Shown here: positions 1 through 14,543 of the stretch, one piece after another
How positions within the stretch are numbered: position 1 is the stretch's first letter
How the letters are laid out: every line of letters begins with the position of its first letter
Assembly: GCA_025526915.1 (NCBI GenBank)
Contig: JAHLKH010000243.1
Location: forward strand, 1-33,040
Reading direction: 5' to 3'
Length of the DNA: 33,040 nt
DNA from: Entophlyctis helioformis
Lineage: Eukaryota; Chytridiomycota; Chytridiomycetes; Chytridiales; Chytriomycetaceae
Translations under genes and position numbers: made by a program
Notes under the pieces: model-generated
Database searches by the model: none
Told to the model about the DNA's origin: nothing
The model's input: the letters and a program-made list of their open reading frames with translations, nothing else

Positions 1-517
1 TCCACGAGAGCGAGTAGGAGAGCGTAAACAGGATCTCGACGCCGTGATGGCCCATTGCGGGATACTTTCTGCGGCCGCGGATGCACCTGTCCACAGCGAG
101 TAGATGCCAACGAAGGATGCGATGCTGGATTGGTTGGTTGATTGATCGGTGCAGATGCGGATAGATGGACGGTTGAGTTGGATGGATGGATGGGATGAAC
201 GGCCCAAGTCACGGTTGGCATTGGCACACACGGACAGACACGGACAGACACAACTTACAACATGTACAGGAGATGCCCATCCACGAGAGGTTGGTGAGGA
301 AGCGGAAGTAGTGGCCGCCCTCGGGGATGATGTACATGAGGCCAAACACCAGCACGTAGCAGGCAGCGACAAGGCGGCAGCCGGCCAGCACGCTCGGCGA
401 CAGGATGCGCGACGTCGTGGCCGAGGGCAGCGTGCTGCGGGGCAGCCCGTAGCCCATGAACCGCATGAATGCCGATGGCGGTGTTGTTGGTGTCGCTGTC
501 GCTGTTGCTGTCGTCAT
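1..517 (-). CDS. Multi-pass membrane protein, FAR-17a/AIG1- or rolling-stone-like (5' part)
   Basis: The reading frame starts at the ATG at 517 and runs off the left edge, so the C-terminus is missing. Residues 1-40 are Thr/Ala/Pro-rich and polar. A hydrophobic helix follows (around AACYVLVFGLMYII), then the motif FRFLTNLSW. An intron is inferred from 258 to 125 (GTAAGT donor, CAG acceptor, 134 nt). The second exon reads as further membrane helices (FVGIYSLW, then VEILFTLSYSLSW). Two one-base losses must be assumed to stay in frame, near 272 just before the donor and near 50 in a GGG run. The FLTN motif between membrane segments resembles FAR-17a/AIG1 or rolling-stone proteins, but that family call is tentative. 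It is divergent from the ABC transporter across a 1.56-kb spacer. Confidence 0.45.
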
Positions 518-844
518 TGCGAATGTGTGTGTGTACGAGAGTGTGATATGCTATGTGCGATGGGAGAGAGAGAGAGAGCGACGGGGCGGCTTTTGTCGTG
601 TTTCAAGGGCCGGTTGAATGCGTGCCTATCAGATACGTGGCTGTTTGTTGGCCCGACGCCGCTGGGAAAAATGCCTGCGAGGCATGTCCCTGGCGGCGGT
701 AGTTGGCGGCAGACACATGCCCAAGCAGGTGGGGTCGGCCAATCTATTGATGTGCTGACGATGCGGTCGTCGACTGCAGCCGGCCAGTCTCTGGCTGCCA
801 TGTGCGATCGCACGGCAGTCGCATTGCAGTCGCATGTCTGCGAG

Positions 845-926
845 GTGTGTGCGGGGCTGTCAGGGAGGTCTGAGCCGTGTGGGCAGTCAGGGAGGTCTGG
901 GCAGTCAGGGAGGCGAGAGCCGCCGG
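845..926. repeat. Imperfect tandem repeat, about 18-26 bp unit
   Basis: The motif GTCAGGGAGGTCTG or a close variant occurs three times in succession, with spacers of different length. It lies in the non-coding spacer upstream of the ABC transporter. Confidence 0.6.
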
Positions 927-1082
927 CGCCCTTGCCGTGCCACTGATCGTCCCTTGCGGCATGGCAGACGGCGCTCGCTGCACAAACAGAGCGAATCTGC
1001 CTCGGCTCTGCAGTCGATGCTGGTGCCGCATGGATGCCGCTCGTGCAAGGCCCTGCTGCATGGATCTCCGTGCTGGCCAGCC

Positions 1083-1142
1083 TGTGGATCTGGCTGTGGA
1101 TCTGGCTGTGGATCTGGCTGTGGATCTGGCTGTGGATCTGGG
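1083..1142. repeat. 12-bp tandem repeat, five copies
   Basis: The unit TGTGGATCTGGC is repeated five times head to tail. The first four copies are perfect and the last has one changed base. The period is a multiple of three, so open frames cross it on both strands, but no protein feature supports coding. Confidence 0.9.
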
Positions 1143-1554
1143 CAGACGTGGAGTTGGGCCATGTGACGCACGCCGTCACACGATTGCACGATGACGGCCA
1201 GCCAGATGCGTGCATGGATGGGCGCCGTGGATGCCAGCGAGCACACGACAGCGTGCGGCCATCCACGATGCCTGCGGGCAGGTCGCCGCAGCCAGTATAA
1301 GAGCCGCGCGCCGCCCGCCGGCATCGTGGGTTCGCATCTGCAATCCCACGAGCCCCGCCACACACACATCGGACGGCCCGCAGCTCTTATTTCCTGCACA
1401 TCTGCACAGACGTCGATGTACGTGCCCGTGACTCTTAATTTGTGCGACTGTGCACAGGCACTGGCGTGGGCTGCGGCTCGGCAGCAGCCAGGGCTCAGCC
1501 GCACCCGGCCCAGCCCGACGCGGTGCGGGTGCACGGGCTGGGCGATGGGCAGGT

Positions 1555-1600
1555 GATGGATGCCGATGGATGCCGATGGATGCCGATGGATGCCGATGGC
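1555..1600. repeat. 10-bp tandem repeat, about 4.5 copies
   Basis: The unit GATGGATGCC is repeated about four and a half times. The period is not a multiple of three, which argues against coding. It lies about 480 bp upstream of the ABC transporter start. Confidence 0.85.
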
Positions 1601-2075
1601 TGGATGCGGCGTTGACTGCGGCTCTGTCTGCGCCATCACCTGCCATCGCTGCCATCGCTGCCATCTGCCACATGTGCACGGATCTGACCCTGTGACCTGC
1701 GATGCTGTGATGCTCTGATCTGCCCACGACACACGCCCACGGCACACGCCCTCGGCAATGCCACTCGCCCACTCGCCCATTTGTTGCTGGCTGACAACTT
1801 TCATCTTTCCTTGTTGCTGGCAACCCCGCGCCCTTTCTTTCTGTCGCTCACCTCGGCACTTTCTTTCTGTCGCTCGACTCGCCCTCGCCATCCATCCATC
1901 CGCTCGCCGACCATCTGCCCGCACAGACTCGTACAGACCCGCACAGACCCGCACAGCTCCTACAGCTCTGCCCTGAAGCGCGCGCCATTCGAACGCACCT
2001 GAACGCCTGCCGGTAAAGCCAGCCAACCCGCCAGCCAGCCAGATACGCACGACAACAACTACGTCAACGACACCA

Positions 2076-6798
<4,723 letters not shown>

Positions 6799-6972
6799 AG
6801 TATTTTGATTGCGTGTGTGCGGCATTGAATGAACGGGTTTCATTCGATCACGTTGATGTTGGCGAGTCGCGACGCGTTTGTTTGGTGGTGTCGTGGACAC
6901 GCGTCGAGCATCGCGCTTTGCCGCCAACCGTCCAACCGACCAACCAACCGACCAACTGAGCAGCACAGCGAC
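6799..6972 (+). other. Spacer between ABC transporter and ankyrin gene
   Basis: A 174-bp gap between two genes on the same strand. An open frame upstream of 6973 has no protein-like features. The last 50 bp are rich in CCAACCGAC-type repeats just before the ankyrin start codon. Confidence 0.5.
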
Positions 6973-8745
6973 ATGCCCAGCAAGCGACGCAACATCAAGA
7001 AGCCGCCTGCTGCCACGGCACCACCACCACCACCAACAGCCGCAAGTCTGCCCGTCTCGGCTGCTGCTGCCGTCACGCAGGCTGCACACGCCGCACAGGC
7101 TGCCGCTGCCACTGCCGACACGGCCGTCAAGACTGCGACTGCTGCTGCTGCACCAACAGCCAGCGCAGTGTCTGATGCAGCCGCCGCTGTCCAGTCTGCC
7201 ATTGCCGCATACCAGACCGTCGCTGCCGCCCTCGCTGCTCTGCACGACTCGCTGGCTGTCTCGACCGTCCCTGCCCCACTTGCTGCCCCTCTTCGGCCAT
7301 CTGCGGCTGTCGTCGTCGCTCCTCCGCTGCTGCGTGAGCTGCTGCCTGGCCAGAGCTGGTGGGACTGGATGCCGCCCACCGTCCGTCGTCGTCTGCTCGT
7401 TCTCGTCGGCATCGATCCAGACGCAAGCCGATGGGGCACGCTGCCATACGAGATCCAGCTCATGATCCTCAAGGCAGCCGGCCCGCTCACGCTCTTCCTC
7501 AACGGCCTGCTGGGCGACAAGAGCAGCCTGGACGATGCGACGATCGAAGCGCTGTGGACCGATGCCATTGTCCAAGACTGGCAAGTCGACCTGGATCTGC
7601 TGCCCGACGTCAGATTCAATGCCGGCAAGGTGGACATGTTCGAACGTCCTGCCGTTGGCATGCTCTTGCTGCCGGTCTCTCGATCCATGTACGGCCGCCT
7701 CTGTTATCGCTTTCCAGACCAAGCCAGCGCAGACGACGACAACGACGACAATGCTGCTCTTCGCAATCACTACGAGACCGACATCTTCCGCCCACCTGAT
7801 CTCTTCACATTTGCTAGCTTCCGGCACGTCCCCATGCGCAACTGTTGGTTCGATCTCATCGACTTCTCGCACCCGATCGCTCTTGGCTGGAAGGCGATCA
7901 GGTTTGGTCACGCCGGCCGTCTCAAGCACCTTGTTGCGCACCACGGCGCCAATCTCGGCAAGTTCCAGAGTTATGATGAATGGATGGCGATGGATCTGGC
8001 TGCTTGGTTTGGCCACCTCGACATTCTCAAGATGCTGCACGATGCAGGCAACACTTGGTGCTCGTATCGTGCGATGGACGTGGCAGCAACTCAAGGTTTT
8101 CTACATGTTGTACAGTGGCTGCATTCCAACCGCACTGAAGGATGCACGACAGATGCAATGGATGCTGCAGCCATGAACGGCCATCTCGATGTGATCAAGT
8201 GGCTCCATGCCAACCGCACCGAAGGATGCACGGCAGATGCAATGGATCATGCAGCAGAGAGTGGTCATCTGCACGTGGTGCAATGGCTGCATGCCAACCG
8301 CACCGAAGGATGCTCAGAGAGGGCGATGAATTATGCGGCTACATATGGCCACCTCGACATTGTACAGTTTCTGCATGCCAACCGCACCGAAGGATGCACC
8401 ACAAGGGCGATGAATTGTGCTGCCGGGAATGGGCATCTGCATGTGGTGCAGTGGCTTCACCCCAACCGCACGGAAGGATGCTCTGCAAACGCCATTGATG
8501 ATGCAGTCGGCAACGGGCATATGGATGTGGTGCGCTTCCTGGTCGCGTGCGGTTATCCCTTCACGCTCAAGGCACTCCGTCGAGCACAGAATGACGCCGT
8601 AGTCGACTTTTTGCTGGACAGCCTGTCTCTTGCGCGTGCAATGGAGATACTGCAGATCGCTAGACGCACAGCTGGATTCGCCAAACTTGTTGCGCGTCTT
8701 GAGCGCGCTGTTTCCGAGAAGAAGGAGTCAGCTGCTGGCCAATAA
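6973..8745 (+). CDS. Ankyrin-repeat protein with F-box-like N-terminal motif
   Basis: A single exon of 590 aa. I chose the ATG at 6973 (GCGACATGCCC) because the upstream extension is not protein-like. Residues 1-120 are Ala/Thr/Pro-rich low complexity. Residues 127-180 hold a Trp-rich stretch (QSWWDW) and LPYEIQLMILKAAGPLT, which looks like a short F-box-type helix motif. A conserved middle segment includes MRNCWFDLIDFSHPIAL. About residues 340-540 are ankyrin repeats of the 28-residue kind (GHLxVVQWLHANRTEGCTxxAMDxAA), followed by a short basic helix. Such proteins usually bind other proteins; the partner is unknown. The second ankyrin gene at 29571 shares the whole architecture. No frameshift is seen here. 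Confidence 0.85.
   Translation: MPSKRRNIKKPPAATAPPPPPTAASLPVSAAAAVTQAAHAAQAAAATADTAVKTATAAAAPTASAVSDAAAAVQSAIAAYQTVAAALAALHDSLAVSTVPAPLAAPLRPSAAVVVAPPLLRELLPGQSWWDWMPPTVRRRLLVLVGIDPDASRWGTLPYEIQLMILKAAGPLTLFLNGLLGDKSSLDDATIEALWTDAIVQDWQVDLDLLPDVRFNAGKVDMFERPAVGMLLLPVSRSMYGRLCYRFPDQASADDDNDDNAALRNHYETDIFRPPDLFTFASFRHVPMRNCWFDLIDFSHPIALGWKAIRFGHAGRLKHLVAHHGANLGKFQSYDEWMAMDLAAWFGHLDILKMLHDAGNTWCSYRAMDVAATQGFLHVVQWLHSNRTEGCTTDAMDAAAMNGHLDVIKWLHANRTEGCTADAMDHAAESGHLHVVQWLHANRTEGCSERAMNYAATYGHLDIVQFLHANRTEGCTTRAMNCAAGNGHLHVVQWLHPNRTEGCSANAIDDAVGNGHMDVVRFLVACGYPFTLKALRRAQNDAVVDFLLDSLSLARAMEILQIARRTAGFAKLVARLERAVSEKKESAAGQ
8126..8545 (+). repeat. Exact 84-bp tandem repeat inside the ankyrin gene
   Basis: The core CCAACCGCACCGAAGGATGC (or with one changed base) begins at 8126, 8210, 8294, 8378 and 8462, which is exactly 84 bp apart each time. 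This is 28 codons per ankyrin-like unit. The cores are almost identical in DNA, while the residues between them vary. Confidence 0.9.
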
Positions 8746-8746
8746 A
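8741..8746 (+). promoter_or_regulatory. Polyadenylation signal AATAAA overlapping the stop codon
   Basis: The TAA stop of the ankyrin gene (8743-8745) lies inside AATAAA at 8741-8746. A canonical poly(A) signal is visible, but the overlap may be chance. Confidence 0.4.
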
Positions 8747-9320
8747 GTGATCTTGTTCAAGTGCAAGGCGTTACCAGGCAGTCGCTGGACAGACGAAGCC
8801 TTGAGAAGGGCAGACTGGCAGGGCACTGCATGCGAGATGCTCATGAGGAGAGAGAATGGCGTCTGGCAGACAGTCGAGACAAGCAAAACAGAAACGACCA
8901 AAAGAGAAGGCGAATGTCGAGACAGGGGAGTTGAATCAGTTGGTTGTAACCCTGTCACTTCGGCCCTCGATATGCAGAGTCTGCCGGAGATTTGTTTCAA
9001 GGATCTGTCATCACATCAACAACTGGTTGTGGGATGAATGTGTTGGATGCATCGCTTGACATGATGACGTGGATGATGGCTGTGGCAAGGATCGCGTTGC
9101 TGTCACTGCTGCCCAGGCCGTTGTCTGCGTCGTCGCTCGCTGGCATCACTCGGCTCATTGCGGCGGATCTGCGATGCAATGCGATGCCAGATGTGCGACA
9201 GCAGCGACAGCACTCGGCCACTTGCTGCATCTGGCACTAAGGATGCGGCAGTTGGTGCACAGCCAGGACAAGATCCATCGACCAAGCTAACAGCGACAGC
9301 TTCATTCAGAGCACATGTCC
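8747..9320. other. Intergenic region between convergent genes
   Basis: These 574 bp separate the 3' ends of the ankyrin gene (+) and the exportin gene (-). Short open frames occur on both strands, but none has a recognisable motif. It probably holds both 3' UTRs. Confidence 0.55.
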
Positions 9321-12300
9321 TCAGTCGTGCTGGTCAAATAACGCAGCCACGACCGGCGCACCCTGGTCGTCGCCGGCAAGGATATCGCTTGCATACAGAT
9401 CAGGTGCCGGCTTGGCAAAGATGCGCTTCTCGGACAGGTTGAGCACAAAGCTCGTGGCCTTTTTGAACCGCTCCGACATCTCGACGCCTGTCACGCCCTT
9501 GAGTAATGCCCGCACGACCAGGTGGCGCTCCTTGGCAGAGTTCTTGGCCGCAAGGTCCGTCTCAAAAGCCTGCACCTGGTCCGCTGACATGCCGGGCACA
9601 GAGACCAGCGTCTCAAAGGGAACGGTCGAGGACGTGCCGCGGACCTGCACGTACGCGTCCGTGATGAGGTTGATGGCGTCGTTGTGGTTGTGCTTCTGGT
9701 ATCCGTCGTGGAGCACTTGCAGAGCAGCCATGAGGAAATCACGGCCGACGATCGTGTGGAACGTGGCGTCCTTGGCAAAGAGAGGCACAAGCGGCATGCA
9801 CATGCCCAGGCCGCGCTTGCATGCTCCCGTGTCCTTGACGGTCAGGAGCAGCGACAGCGTACCCATGAACGACCGGATGAGCGACTGGTCGGAACACGCA
9901 CACATGCAACATCGGTCAGAACCAAGCCTGTCGCAGACCACATGCACACGATCAGGTCACCCACGTCATTGGAAAAGAAGAACATGACCAGGTCCTGGTG
10001 ATGGAACAGCTGCTTGGGCTCAGTCGGCACGTCAGGCGATACCGCCTCGCTCTGTGCGCGTCCCTTGTCCTTCTTCTTGCTGCCCTTTTCCACGTACGGC
10101 AGCAGGATGGCCGACCACAGATCTGCATACACGCGCGTGACATCCCGCAGCAGCTTGTCCAAGACAATTTCGTCAGTGACGTCCTCGTCCTCATCGTCAT
10201 CTGCATCGCCGCCGCCCGCGCCGGTTGCTTGCCCGTCTTCGCCATATCACCGGCCTCAAGAACAGCCACTGGATGAACGCGCCAGAGGCAACCAGCTTGC
10301 CGACAATCGTCTCGAAGAACGTGGGCAGGAGCGGCAGGAGAACGGCACTCATGGACGGCTTGTCCGGGCAGTGCAGGACAAGCGGCCGGATGACTGTCGA
10401 TATCATCGACTTCCAGTGCTGCAGCACAATGTCCTCCGAGTTGGCAAACAGCGCATCGCTGAGCATGCCGGCCAGTTTGGGCAGTGCATAGAATGTCGTG
10501 CTCATGGTCGTGAACGTGCTCAATATCTGGTAGCTGCATACAAGGTCAGCACTGGCTGCATCTCTCGGCAGCAGGCGAGCGTGATGCAGGCGAGACCAAC
10601 CAAATCTCGCGCATGCGTCCCAGCCAGCCGCAGATCTTGACAACCTGCAGATCGAGGCTGCCTGAGCCGCGGTCCTTGTCGCTTGTGCCAGCACCATCGT
10701 CGGCATCCTTGTCCGCATGCTGCCGTCCTGTTCACCAATGCAACCTGGCATGAGTCGATCGCCATGCTCTGCACTCACTATCCATGCACGGCTCACCCAG
10801 AAGCGAGGCTCGCTCAGAAACCGTCAGGCGAGTCAGCTGGCCAAACTCTTTCGGGAGCCGTGCCAACAGACTGGGACTGAGAACGCCATGGATGCATCTG
10901 TCGACGGCCAAACTGGTTAGCGGCCCATGAGCCAGTTTGCATAACAGCCCCTCAGCGCCAGACTCACTTGATCGTGGCAAGCACGATCGGCAGCACGTGC
11001 TCGACGAGTTCGGGCCAGATGAACGGCTGGCCAGGTTGCGGCGCCACCAGATGCTCGTGTGGGCCAGACTGCTCAATGGCGCAATGTCAATACCTCGCTA
11101 ACAGTGCAGGAGCGAGAACCAAGCAGGCCATCCACCGACTTACACGCGACGGACGCGCTCGCTTCATGTAGATCCACACGGCGTTGAGCGTGCCAGACCA
11201 CATCGATCGTGCATTTCCTGCCGCAGCAAGTCTGGCAGAAAGTGCCTCTGGCAGCGGCTGCCCACTCCGGAATGCGGCATCTGCCCACAAGCAACCAAGC
11301 AAGCACCCATGCTCATCCGTCAGTCGAGCATCCGCAATCACAGGCCAGCAGACACCAACGACCACACCGTTCTGGGCAATCAGAGCCACGCCGATTGTGT
11401 CAGGAATGCATCCATGGACTGCGCAAACGGCTCGGTTGCCTTGAAGTGCTGAAGATCCCACGACAGCACGCTCTCGAGGGCACTGCGCTTTGTTTCGGCT
11501 GGCGTTGATGAGCCGGATCTGCCAACATGCACTTGCGTGTCAGTGCCGACCCAGCAATGCACGCTCATGTGAGGTGCAGGCGTACATAATGGCGACCAGA
11601 AACTCAATGAGAAGCGTCTGCTCGATGCGCATCAGCTGATTCGTCTCGATCAGGTTCGAAACCACTGGCATGATCTGTGGAAGCAGCGGCTGGAAGGGAC
11701 ATGCACGGGTCAGCAAGCAGCATGGATTCGCACGAGGCAGACAGCAAGGGCTCACGTAAAGGAGGTCGGGCATGGCAGTGCCAAGACGCACGAGCGATGA
11801 CGCAGCCTTGCGTCGCAATGTCCGCGTCTCGTCGGAGATGACAGCGCCAGTCACCAGGAACCGTTGCTCGCTTGGTAACGTGTAGACCACAAAGCCAAAG
11901 AACTGCGCCGCGCACACATGCATGAATGCACTGCCGGTCAGTCGGCCATACAGTCTCCACGTCTGCACAGCAGCATAAATGCACACCTTTTCGAGACACT
12001 TGAACAGGATGTCGGGGTAGAGGTCCATGTAGTCAGAAAACGCGACAATCATCTGCAGCTGGTACACCACGATCGCAGAGTTTTGGTTGCCGTGGTACTC
12101 AATGAGCTGCACAAGCAGCGATTGGAGGCCTTTGAAAGCGTCATCTGGGAAGAGCGGCAGAGGCGTGAGTGCCATCATGCGTGCACAATGTGTCCAGAAG
12201 CAAGCACTTGCCTGCTCGTTGCTTGTTCCGCGAACAGCCTGCTGAGGCATAGCCCCAAGAATAGTATCAACACACACCGCCATTGCAGCACATTCTATGA

Positions 12301-14519
12301 TAACAAGCAGTGTCAGCAACACAACCCTTGGCGTGCACACCGACCGACTGCGAGCAGAGGCTCACCGGCAGGCGAAGGGGCTGCACTGCCCAGTAGCGCA
12401 GCACACTTGGAACGCAACCACTCAAACATGACAGCTGGAGGTGCTTGGGCGACGACGAGTCTGAGCACTTCGACGGACCGCTGGATGGTGCCTGAGCTGC
12501 AGAGATCAATCTCCGAGACCGAGTCAAAGTCAATGCGCGCATAGTGCATTGCAGCTCCCTTGGGCGGCGATGACGTTGAGTTGGGACGCCGAATCATATT
12601 GGCCAGCAGCTGGTCAGCAATGCGCATCAAGTATGGCTGCATGGGTGCCTGCGATGGATGGATGAATGGATGGATGGTCAGCCACCAACAACATGGGCAT
12701 TCTCGGATGCGTGATGAGGACGCACCAGCCGGATACAGTCGTGCTTGAGGCCGTTGAACAGAAACGACATGGCGTGGCCGTTGATGATGAGAGATGGATG
12801 GGCGAGAAGCAGCAAAACAAGCTCCATGTACTCGTCAAAGCGCTGTGGCACTGTTGTGTTGCGCTTGAAGCACACCTGGTAGTCTCCTAGAGCCGCGATC
12901 GCCTGTTCATGGCAGATGCTGTCAGGCACTGTGGACTCATCCCTACACGCCAGCCGTTCACATGAGCGAACCTGCGCAAGCCGCTTGAGATACACGTATT
13001 CAGGCTCGGACAAGCAGACTTGGTACTGTGCTTCCAATACGCCCTGGATGGTTGGCTGCGACGATGCTGCATACACGTTCATCCATGCGCCAGCAAGCTG
13101 ACCGAGACAGCCTTCGTCAAAGAGCGGGGTCCAGAGGTATGTGATGCGCTCGGCATCGGACGGATGGATGTTGCGGCTGAAGAGCACAGCGAGACAGTCT
13201 GCCGCAGAGAGGCGTGCGGGCAGCGACGGCGACCCGCCAACTTGCAGCAGACGGTACAGGATGCGCGTCTCGCCCACCGATCGGAGTGCAACCCAGTCCA
13301 TGAACACGGCCACGCAGTCCAGCGTGCCCCTGAGCAGCGACTCGGCCAGAACGCCTTCGGGAGTTCCAAACTGCGAGTGTGTGACTGTCAGAACGAGCCA
13401 AGACCCGGCCGCATTGCATCGAGACACTCACCTTGGCAGACACTTCAGCGGATAGCATCTCGATGGCATTGGACCACCGCATCAGCCATCCCTCGTTTTC
13501 TGGATCGGCGCGAACGAGCGACAAGAGCAGCACAAGGTCGGCGCGACTGCTGCTGGCGCTAGTCGAGTTGTCGGGCTCGACTGGCTTGGACAATGCCTCT
13601 TCGAGCACGCCGCGTCCAAGCGTCACGGACATGAGGGCGGTCGACAATTCACGCTTGCGTGCAACAGCAGCCGTTTCCTCGAAGATGAACACATCTTCCA
13701 CGAGCGACTTGTAGATGAGCAGAACAAGCTTGCGGCCAAGGACCTGCACGCGGACACGCGTCAGCCTTGTGGTGCACTTGTGCAGCATGGCCAGACGCGA
13801 CGGCCGACACTCACGCTCTCTTGGTACAGGGCACGCAGACGAACGTCCATGTCTGTCCACTGTGTGGGCCATGTGCGCTTGGCCAGCTCCACAAAGATCT
13901 TTGCGAACTTTTCGACGATCACCGGCTCTTCCAGCGGCTCTCGCCGCAAGCCCTGCATCGCACTCGAGTCAGCCAGCTGCAAGCGGCATGGGGAAGCAGA
14001 CAGCAGACAGACGGACAGACGGACAAGGCAGCAGACAGACAGACTCACTGCGTCGCACAGGCCGAGAATGGCGGCCTGGATCGCCGCGCGCTCGGCGTCT
14101 GTGTACGTGGGCGACTGCCACTTGTACTTGACGGTCGACTCGAGCAGGCCAAGGCCAAAGTGGCGCACATGGACCGGCGTGGCGTGGCCCAGGGCGTCCG
14201 AGCGGGCCAGGTGGCTGCCAATAACGGGTGCCTGGGGCGAGTCTCGCACCTGCTCAAGGAACTGCAGGCGGCGTCAGTCGATGCCAACGGCCGCCAATGG
14301 CACGGACGCACGGACCTGCTCGGCCAGCTGGCGGGCCTGGTTGGAGGCGGCCGGGCTGTAGATGGCGCCAAGGGCCTCGACCACCTGTGCGACCACTGCC
14401 GTGTGGACGTGGTCAGCCAGTCGCAGCCAACCAGTCACAGTCAGCCGCAGTCAGCCAGCCAGTCGCACTCAGTCGTACCACGACAGCGTTGCCAAGTGGC
14501 CACTGCCGCGCTCACCCAT
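9321..14519 (-). CDS. XPO5: Exportin-5 / MSN5-type karyopherin-beta
   Basis: Nuclear export receptor that works with Ran-GTP; in other eukaryotes this family carries small RNAs, tRNA or phosphoproteins. I infer about 16 exons summing to about 1,340 codons, near the usual 1,200 aa. Inferred introns: 14515-14396, 14315-14262, 14048-13953, 13814-13744, 13431-13371, 12725-12649, 12365-12295, 11986-11903, 11755-11690, 11585-11519, 11367-11281, 11143-11069, 10967-10913, 10796-10728, 10600-10534, 9949-9885; the phases agree. The N-terminal HEAT region contains VRHFGLGLLE and KRTWPTQWTDM. The middle contains YARIDFDS, LRLV and FEWLRSK, matching the exportin-5 pattern, and the C-terminus contains LLKGVTGVEMSERFKK. 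The first exon is ATG plus one base, so the start is less certain. Breaks: one missing base near 11405, and one extra (or two missing) near 10235. Confidence 0.85.
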
Positions 14520-14543
14520 TGAGTCCATCGAGATCTGCAACGA
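14520..14543. promoter_or_regulatory. 24-bp spacer between two divergent start codons
   Basis: The predicted exportin ATG (14519-14517, minus) and zinc-finger ATG (14544-14546, plus) face away from each other with only 24 bp between. Transcription of each gene would have to begin inside the other's first intron or beyond, unless one start is misplaced. Confidence 0.45.

Larger units (their letters stand above)
518..2075. other. Divergent intergenic region with short tandem repeats
   Basis: I see no convincing gene in these 1.56 kb. Several long open frames exist on both strands, but they are repetitive, lack conserved motifs, and in one case read a 12-bp repeat as Gln-Ile-His-Ser. The stretch holds three simple tandem arrays and a TATA-like TATAAGAG near 1297. 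From about 1750 to 2075 it is strongly C/T-rich, which fits a 5' UTR or promoter of the transporter starting at 2076. It must contain the promoters of both flanking divergent genes. Confidence 0.6.

Noticed and set aside
8126..8545. Regular 84-bp repeats as a CRISPR array
   Set aside because: The repeats are in frame, code ankyrin units, and the genome is eukaryotic. The intervening parts are related to each other, unlike spacers.
12170..12235. GC-AG intron inside exportin-5 (CAG|GCAAGT)
   Set aside because: The donor looks good, but using the acceptor before ATGACGC breaks the frame, while reading through keeps it.
12910..12975. Extra 54-nt intron in exportin-5
   Set aside because: The donor would be GTTCGC, which is weak, and the read-through is open in frame. 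Left as coding, undecided.
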